A stretch of 64,000 bases of DNA from Cyathus striatus (taxonomy: Eukaryota; Basidiomycota; Agaricomycetes; Agaricales; Nidulariaceae). Numbering within the stretch: the stretch's first letter is position 1; each line of letters starts with the position of its first letter. A program made the position numbers and the translations under genes. The notes below the pieces were generated by a model. It was not told the DNA's origin. It did no database searches and saw only the letters and a list, made by a program, of their open reading frames with translations. The DNA lies in the NCBI GenBank assembly GCA_025738555.1, contig JAOVFP010000005.1:4774001-4838000 (forward strand), written 5' to 3'. Shown here in pieces: positions 58,645 to 64,000 of this stretch.

Positions 58645-60004
58645 ATGAACTTGATTAGGATGACCAGTATAGTTATCGACGGAAGTGTTCTTGAAGGAGG
58701 CGGACAAATCCTCAGGAATGCCATTTCTCTGTCCGCGCTTCTGCGCCAACCGGTGGTTATTGAAAAGATACGTGATGGGAGAACACCACCTGGACTTAAA
58801 AATCAGCATCGCACTGGTGCGTACATTGTCGCAACGACAAAAAGTATGTCACTCACGTCAAGACTCAATTTCAAGGTCTTGAGCTGGCGGCAGAAATCGC
58901 GTCTGCAGACTTAAGTGGCGCTCACAATGGCTCCACGCATATTGAGTTTCGACCTCGGGGAATAAATCTTCCAGGTGAATGGAAGGCGGATTCGAAAACC
59001 GCGGGATCAGTCACGCTATTACTACAAGTGTCGTTACCCTTATTGTTGTTTTCACCCTCACAGCAGCCCGTCCAAGCATCAATTCTACGCTTACTTGGCG
59101 GGACCAACGCAACCCAGGCACCACAAATAGACTACACAAAACATGTATTTTTACCATTTCTGCGAGAACATTTCGGCCTCGAGCGGATTAATCTAGAAGT
59201 GCGGAAACGGGGTTATTTTCCCAAAGGCGGCGGTGAAGTCGTGGTGCATGTATTTCCAATTTTAAATGAAGACCGGCTAAAAGGATTCAGTTTGTTGGAT
59301 CGCGGACGTATCATGGAAATTGCAGGGGTTGCGCACTTTGCCAAGCTGCCTAGTGTCGTTGGGACAGGAATGGTGGAAGGCGCGCGACAACGATTAGAGG
59401 AGTGGGGAGGCTTGAATGTGGAGGGTGGTATTGTGCCGGTCCGCATTTCAGCAAAGAGAGAGCGTAATGACCTATCATTGGGTGGTGGGAGCGGACTTGT
59501 GTTGTGGGCTCGGTTGGAGGGTGGTGGAATTATTGGAGGAAGTGCCGTCGGCGCGAAGGATATACACGCTGAAGTGGTAGGAGAACTAGCAGCCAGTGAA
59601 CTTATTCGTGGTCTAGACGCTGGAGGATGTATAGATGAGGTCAGCCCTCTCTTTAAATCTCACATTATGTTTGCGCATTGTGCAAGACCTTTCATCAACA
59701 CGTGTCTATTTAGTGGTTACAAGACCAGATTATTATCTTCATGGCGTTGGCAGAAGGGCGCTCAGAAGTGAAGTGCGGAAAAGGTGGACTGGAACTCCAT
59801 ACCAAGTAAGCAACTAAACCGGTGAAAGAGTGCATTGATGAATATGCTTCTAATAGAACGGCGATATGGCTTGCTGAAAAACTAACGGGTGCGAAATTCG
59901 AGATAAAAGAGGAAGAGTCAGGACATACCATCATTCGCTGTGAAGGAATTGGGTATACAGCACCCACGACCAATGATACCAATAACATGTCAATATCGTC
60001 CTAA
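58645..60004 (+). CDS. RTCA: RNA 3'-terminal phosphate cyclase (RtcA type)
   Basis: Converts an RNA 3'-phosphate to a 2',3'-cyclic phosphate using ATP. The N-terminus [20 protein letters not shown] and [20 protein letters not shown] is the family start; [20 protein letters not shown] follows after a clean intron. Further blocks: [54 protein letters not shown], and the C-terminal [25 protein letters not shown] with the catalytic-type His in [15 protein letters not shown]. It ends NNMSISS at TAA 60002-60004. The presence of the H in LHTKTAIW argues for the catalytic RtcA class rather than the Rcl1 ribosome-biogenesis class. ATG 58645 is the first in frame; 58660 (MTSIVIDG) fits the family length equally well. 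About 385 residues. Confidence 0.9.
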
Positions 60005-60067
60005 AGCTTAGGCTAGCAGTATTACAAGAAGTACGGGATAAGATACAAGGTGTATAACAGGATATAT

Positions 60068-61358
60068 TCACCGGTTCCATGAGAGTAGCGACATATCTCC
60101 TAGGCGTCTTGGTTTGATGAGGTGTCGGGCCGTTCCCAGAAGGGCAAGGAGGACGAAGAGGGCTGCAGATGCGACGTACGCCCAACCGAGGAAGGGATTC
60201 TTCCCTCCTATCCAAGAGACGGTGGAGATGACGAAAGACTTCGTACCCTTGTAAGGTAGCACGGGAAAATCTGAAAACGTAGATGAGTAAGAGAAGCAAT
60301 AGAAAAGGGAACTTGCACATACGAAGGTCTACAATAATTCGATAGGTCCCATTGGGAAGGTCGTTGTTATCATTTCTGCCATAAAGCTTGGTGAACACCG
60401 GAAGACCAGCAGTCCTCATCCAGTTCTGGAAATGCTCATCCTCTGCAAGATTCGGAACATTAGAGGAGTTGTACCCGTCAGGAAATCGAGCGCGCCAGTT
60501 TGGAGGGGGCTCGACCAGAGAGAGGTCTGAGTAGCCTGGTTTTTCGACATACTTCTTGGCTTCGCCTGGCCAGGCAATTCCTTTTGAGGTGAAGTTGTAG
60601 AAGGTAGAAGATGAAGCAGATCCGGGGTTCAAAAGCGTAAGATTTGTAAATGTGTCTGGAAAGGAATGAGAATATTTTCAGATAACCGTAAATATAAAGA
60701 GAGTACCGTTGAAAATGGAGTTGGCAATGAGACCACAGGGATAAATTGGTTTATTATCAATCGATGCTAAAGGTTTGCAGTCGCTATCATCCAGCGTCTT
60801 CACGGTAACTGCTTTCCCTTTGAGCTGATCTGAGTTAAGGCTCTTAACGTATCTCCGGTGATTCTGATAGAAGTTCGACAGTTTGTAGTAGAAAAAGACG
60901 GGATGCTCGAGAGTTGCAGGAACCTCAAAGTCAATAACACACTGACGAGGGACGGAAGTGTTTGTGGAGTCGCCTATGAAAGCATATTTGGGCGTAGATG
61001 GGTTGGAATTCTTATCATCCGATGCTTTAAGGCGGTAGGAAAATTTATTGGAGGGAAGATCGGAAAAGGCGAGATTGTTTAGGGAAGAAGGGGAGAGGTT
61101 CTCGCATTCGGTGTAGTCAAAGGTCATTTCAGTGACCTGTGAAGAACCCCATATGAGGAGACCGCCAATAGGGGCAAATACGATGCCGATGAGGAAGAGA
61201 GTTGGAAGAACGGTCTTCGGGGTGAGGATAGGCTGCCAGGCTTTGAGACGCTGCTGCTTGAAGGCGGTGTTGGCAGGTCTCCTCCAGGCACCCTTCTCCT
61301 TGGTGTTATCTGCGGAGTCTGAGTCTGAAGAAGGTTTGTTTCTGTTAAAAAGGCCCAT
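60068..61358 (-). CDS. CDC50: Cdc50/Lem3 family P4-ATPase beta subunit
   Basis: Accessory subunit that takes phospholipid flippases (P4-ATPases) out of the ER and supports their activity. The cytosolic N-terminus MGLFNRNKPSSDSDSADNTK leads to RRPANTAFKQQRLKAWQPIL, the classic Cdc50 motif. First membrane helix VLPTLFLIGIVFAPIGGLLI; lumenal domain with VFFYYKLSNFYQNHRRYVKS, PCGLIANSIFN, GIAWPGEAKKYVEKPGY, EDEHFQNWMRTAGLPVFTKL and NGTYRIIVDL; then FPVLPYKGTKSFVISTVSW and the second helix YVASAALFVLLALLGTARHL. Ends GDMSLLSWNR at TGA 60068-60070. About 390 residues, all family hallmarks present. ATG 61358 is the first fitting start. Divergent from MCMBP. Confidence 0.95.
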
Positions 61359-61517
61359 AAGAGCGAAGGAAGAAATGGAAGGGAGAGAGAAGAGAGAGGA
61401 GAGGAAGAGACAACGAGCAACGAGCAACGAGTAACGAGTAGTGGTCTTACATAACCTGCTATTAGATAATTCATATTATATATTGAATATTCAGTCTCTT
61501 TATTATCATTTATCATC
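61359..61517. promoter_or_regulatory. 159-bp bidirectional promoter, CDC50 / MCMBP
   Basis: Opposite start codons 159 bp apart, the shortest such gap in the window. It contains a 7-bp tandem repeat (AACGAGC/T, four copies, 61412-61439) and a purine-rich tract next to CDC50. Confidence 0.5.
61412..61439. repeat. four-copy 7-bp tandem repeat
   Basis: AACGAGC twice then AACGAGT twice, in the CDC50 5' region. Short, clean, and possibly a binding array. Confidence 0.7.
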
Positions 61518-63388
61518 ATGGTGTCCTCTCTCCTCGCCGATGCCCTCCGCGATCCATCCTCTGCATTGCGTACACTCTACCTGGAATCAGAGTCATCGTT
61601 GTCGCATTCCAACTTCCCCGCCGTCGTCACCCGCCACTTTTCGTCTGTGTTTGCCTCTGATCATGCCTTTTCTCAGATTCCCACTCTCTCCCCTTCGTCA
61701 CCCCCTGACTCCTTCAGAGACCATGACCTCGTAGCATTTCATGCCATGATTCAGGACACATCTCCGTCTCCAGAAATGTACATTACTACAAGCTGCGGTG
61801 GCTGGGGGTCCATCGCTGATCACCAGCACGATCCGTTTGAATATTCAAGCCTCGCAGAGTGTGTAGTTGTTTGGGCCGTGTCTATACCAGGCCAGTCTTC
61901 CTGGACAAATTATGCACAGAACCCTGTCAATCCTGTATTCGCCAATCATCCAGAGTCCTTATCCCATAAGTTCCCCATTCCAAGCGCGTCCCACGTCGCA
62001 CTCCAATTAAAGGTAACAAATCCGCGTCTTTGTCACGTGACCAATATTTCTATATTTTAATTTAGATTTACGATCCTGCAATTTCTGAACCGCTTCGTTC
62101 CACCAACCTTCACACATTTGTTGGGATACTATCGAAAGAACCCCCTTCCATTGAATCAATCCCCCCACCTAATGTACCTACCCTACATGTACTCTTCTCG
62201 AGACCGATTCCATTCACAATCGTCCCAAGAGCTTTTCCGATGCCTTTACTTGACGTCAGAAAGCTCCGCCAAGACCTCATTTCCTGGGTTGCAACTGAGG
62301 CATTGGCCGGTGATAACTTAGCAGCAGAGTGGGTCCTTTTAGCAGCAATAGGGAAGGTGTTAGTCCATTTTACAGACCACCATTTCCCAAATTGCTCATG
62401 TTTCCTTCAGGCAATCCAGAACTCCCTCCATCTTTCCTCCATCCCTCACCGTTTCAAACTTTTCTGCTTCCGCTTCTACGCCAGCACTCTACTACGTCCT
62501 GAGCCAAATATTCCCTCTCCTTACACTCTTACCCCTTTCTCTCAATACCCTGAATACAGCACCTTTTGTACCAGAGTCAAAAAATGATGATCTTCATAGC
62601 GGCTGGCTTCAACTTCCTGCTGGCTCATTATGTCTACTCACCGAAGGTGGAATTACAGAAGGGACGCTCGGGGAAAAGGGTGACCAGCATAACCATTTCT
62701 CTCTCTCTTTGCTCATTATTTTTCTTAAACAGCCCTCCTAAACCTTCGTGCTATTCAAGATATTATTAGTCTTCAGCGTCTTGATTACGTCTTTCCTTTC
62801 AGTAGCTTTGGCTTTGATACCGACATAAATTTCGTTATCCTGACTGATGGCCATAAGAGTGGCTTTTTCCAAGTTCGTTTCTCACCTACGGCATGTGCGT
62901 CGCGCTGTTCAACTAAGAACATCTTTAGACTTCGATCAATATACCTCTTCGCCCTGTACATTCTGACAGTAACTTGTACAAACCCGAAATCGAGATAAAT
63001 CTCCCATCTCCAGCACAACTAGACCTCTTTCGCCAAGTAGTAGGCGGTGCAAAGATTGGGAATGTTTCCGTGAGCGATAAAGCTGCAGCTGTAGGCTTAC
63101 ACCTTCTCCGGCGATGGCTGATAGCTAACAATGTTAAGTATGTCCAAGATGACTTTGTAAAGGAGAGGAAGGACAGTTCCTCTTCTAATGTCGTGACAAC
63201 TGAAGATCTAATAAACCGTATGATGACGGCGAGGTAAATATTTATTGTCTGCGATGTTTAGTTTTTTCTCATCTGTATCGTTATCTAGGTTACTTGCCTT
63301 GTCACTGCATGAACGAGAGGTATCGATAGAAATTTGGGAACAAGCAAAAAAATTAGACTTTGCTAGAAAATTTAGGCTAATTCCATAG
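61518..63388 (+). CDS. MCM-binding protein MCMBP (Mcb1)
   Basis: MCMBP binds MCM2-7 subunits, helps assemble and unload the replicative helicase, and supports sister-chromatid cohesion. The N-terminus MVSSLLADALRDPSSALRTL and FRDHDLVAFHAMIQDTSPSP EMY is the family start. Later blocks are LQLKIYDPAISEPLRSTNLH, TFVGILSKEPP, LHVLFSRPIP, EWVLLAAIGKVQSRTPSIFP, SKNDDLHSGWLQLPAGSLCL, LLNLRAIQDIISLQRLDYVF PFSSFGFDTD, LTDGHKSGFFQ|TSINIPLR, EIEINLPSPAQLDLFRQVVG and ARKFRLIP. Introns needed: after IYD region 62013, 62356 (phase 2), 62678, 62870 and 63236, all canonical. TAG at 63386-63388. About 500 residues. Confidence 0.92.
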
Positions 63389-63426
63389 AAAGCGTAGTGT
63401 ATATTGATATTGACTACCATTCTCGA

Positions 63427-64000
63427 TTATGAACATATCAGGTTGTACTTCGCCGCCTCCAGCCAAACATCGCCAAGCTCTTCGATTACCTTGGGCAGAA
63501 GCTCCGTAACGCTTGTTATATCTTTGCCACTACCTTCAAGATAGTATTTAATCTTCACAATTTATCAGAAATTTTACTGTACACCATCAAAATCATTCCT
63601 ACCTTGGGTTCTGTTCCGCTCGTCCTGTGTATTATGATTATAGGGTATCTCAATAACGTCCTTCACGGCGCACCTTGTAGTTAATACGATCCGCGTCCCC
63701 GTTTCTTTGTTCTCAGCACGAAATTGAATCATATGCCCAGAAGAAAGTGGAAGGGAAGGCTTATATGTCGGTGGATTCGCACTGTCATATCCAATGGTTA
63801 AGTCCACTACTCGGGTAACAGTGAGGCCGCCGATCATCCTGGGATATGATGGTTTACTGTTTGCGTCGACCTGCATTTTTCATATATTCTGAGAACTTTC
63901 ACGGAAAAACGATTTATGTATACCTCGAAGTTTCGGATGCGCACGAAAATACGATCAATGATAGATGGATCGTTACAAATGAAATATCCGTTACTAGTCT
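63427..64000 (-). CDS. phosphoglucomutase-2/phosphopentomutase (PRM15/PGM2), C-terminal part
   Basis: Only the C-terminal end lies in the window; the gene continues past 64000. Spliced exons read SNGYFICNDPSIIDRIFVRI RNFE, then VDANSKPSYPRMIGGLTVTR, VVDLTIGYDSANPPTYKPSL, PLSSGHMIQFRAENKETGTR and IVLTTR|TSGTEPK|IKYYLEG SGKD. The RTSGTEPKIKYY block is the phosphate-binding loop of the alpha-D-phosphohexomutase superfamily. The IDLTVGYD..NPPTYKPSLP LSSG stretch is specific for the PGM2 / yeast Prm15 group, which interconverts ribose-1-P and ribose-5-P. It ends KYNLICS at TAA 63427-63429. Its stop is only 38 bp from the MCMBP stop on the other strand. Confidence 0.9.

Noticed and set aside
1..64000. 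CRISPR, transposon, prophage or secondary-metabolite cluster
   Set aside because: No spaced repeats, transposase, reverse transcriptase, phage genes, PKS/NRPS or terpene synthase signatures were seen.

Overview
The window is nuclear DNA of a filamentous fungus, almost certainly a basidiomycete and probably an Agaricomycete. Nearly every gene is cut by many short GT-AG introns (about 45-65 bp, often with a CTGAC/CTAAC-like branch site before the acceptor), genes are packed on both strands with 150-650 bp between them, and every recognisable protein is eukaryotic/fungal: gamma-tubulin, Not1, TMA7, striatin, Ede1, UBE2C, Pin4, V-ATPase subunit H, TRAPPC13, Yme2, Hook, Cdc50, MCMBP and others. 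I see no rRNA, no convincing tRNA, no CRISPR array, no transposon and no bacterial-type operon. CDS coordinates give the genomic span from start codon to stop codon, introns included; splice sites were chosen by hand from reading frame and family conservation.

Layout: 62-1721 (-) gamma-tubulin; 2102-4487 (-) GPI-anchored GH13 alpha-amylase relative of the 4-alpha-glucanotransferase type, divergent from 5129-7046 (+) an MFS sugar transporter; 7445-14639 (+) CCR4-NOT scaffold Not1; 14821-18380 (-) large secreted alpha/beta hydrolase; 18619-19028 (+) TMA7; 19257-22008 (+) striatin-type WD40 protein; 22259-23723 (-) low-affinity cAMP phosphodiesterase; 24136-26569 (+) unknown protein with a SUMO-interacting motif; 27016-31097 (-) endocytic Ede1/Eps15; 31467-32398 (+) E2 enzyme UBE2C; 32937-33413 (+) small unknown protein; 33794-35636 (+) Pin4/Cip RNA-binding protein; 36388-37796 (+) mitochondrial nuclease Nuc1; 37844-40200 (-) kinesin-13-like motor; 40649-41655 (-) mitoribosomal mL46, divergent from 41847-43674 (+) V-ATPase subunit H; 43826-45903 (-) TRAPPC13; 46396-50303 (-) FG nucleoporin, divergent from 50479-53859 (+) Yme2; 53988-54988 (+) RRT8/EI24-like membrane protein; 55095-58319 (+) Hook; 58645-60004 (+) RNA 3'-phosphate cyclase-like; 60068-61358 (-) Cdc50, divergent from 61518-63388 (+) MCMBP; 63427-64000 (-) C-terminal part of a PGM2/PRM15-type phosphopentomutase.

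Most of the region is housekeeping. The one obvious functional pairing is the alpha-glucan enzyme and the sugar transporter, which share a 641-bp divergent promoter with a tight cluster of CreA/Mig1-like GC boxes. Several genes concern microtubules or the cell cycle (gamma-tubulin, kinesin-13, Hook, UBE2C, MCMBP), and gamma-tubulin and UBE2C carry MluI-type ACGCGT boxes upstream. The most notable results of the hunt are: (i) the glucanotransferase-type active-site substitutions (His to Asn in region I, His to Gln in region IV); (ii) several one-base reading-frame breaks inside conserved genes (TMA7, Nuc1, striatin, probably Not1), most simply explained as indels in a draft assembly but worth checking; (iii) an uncharacterised SIM-containing protein; and (iv) a TACTTA-type motif recurring near -40 to -150 of many start codons. 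I did not find a clearly novel multi-gene system.
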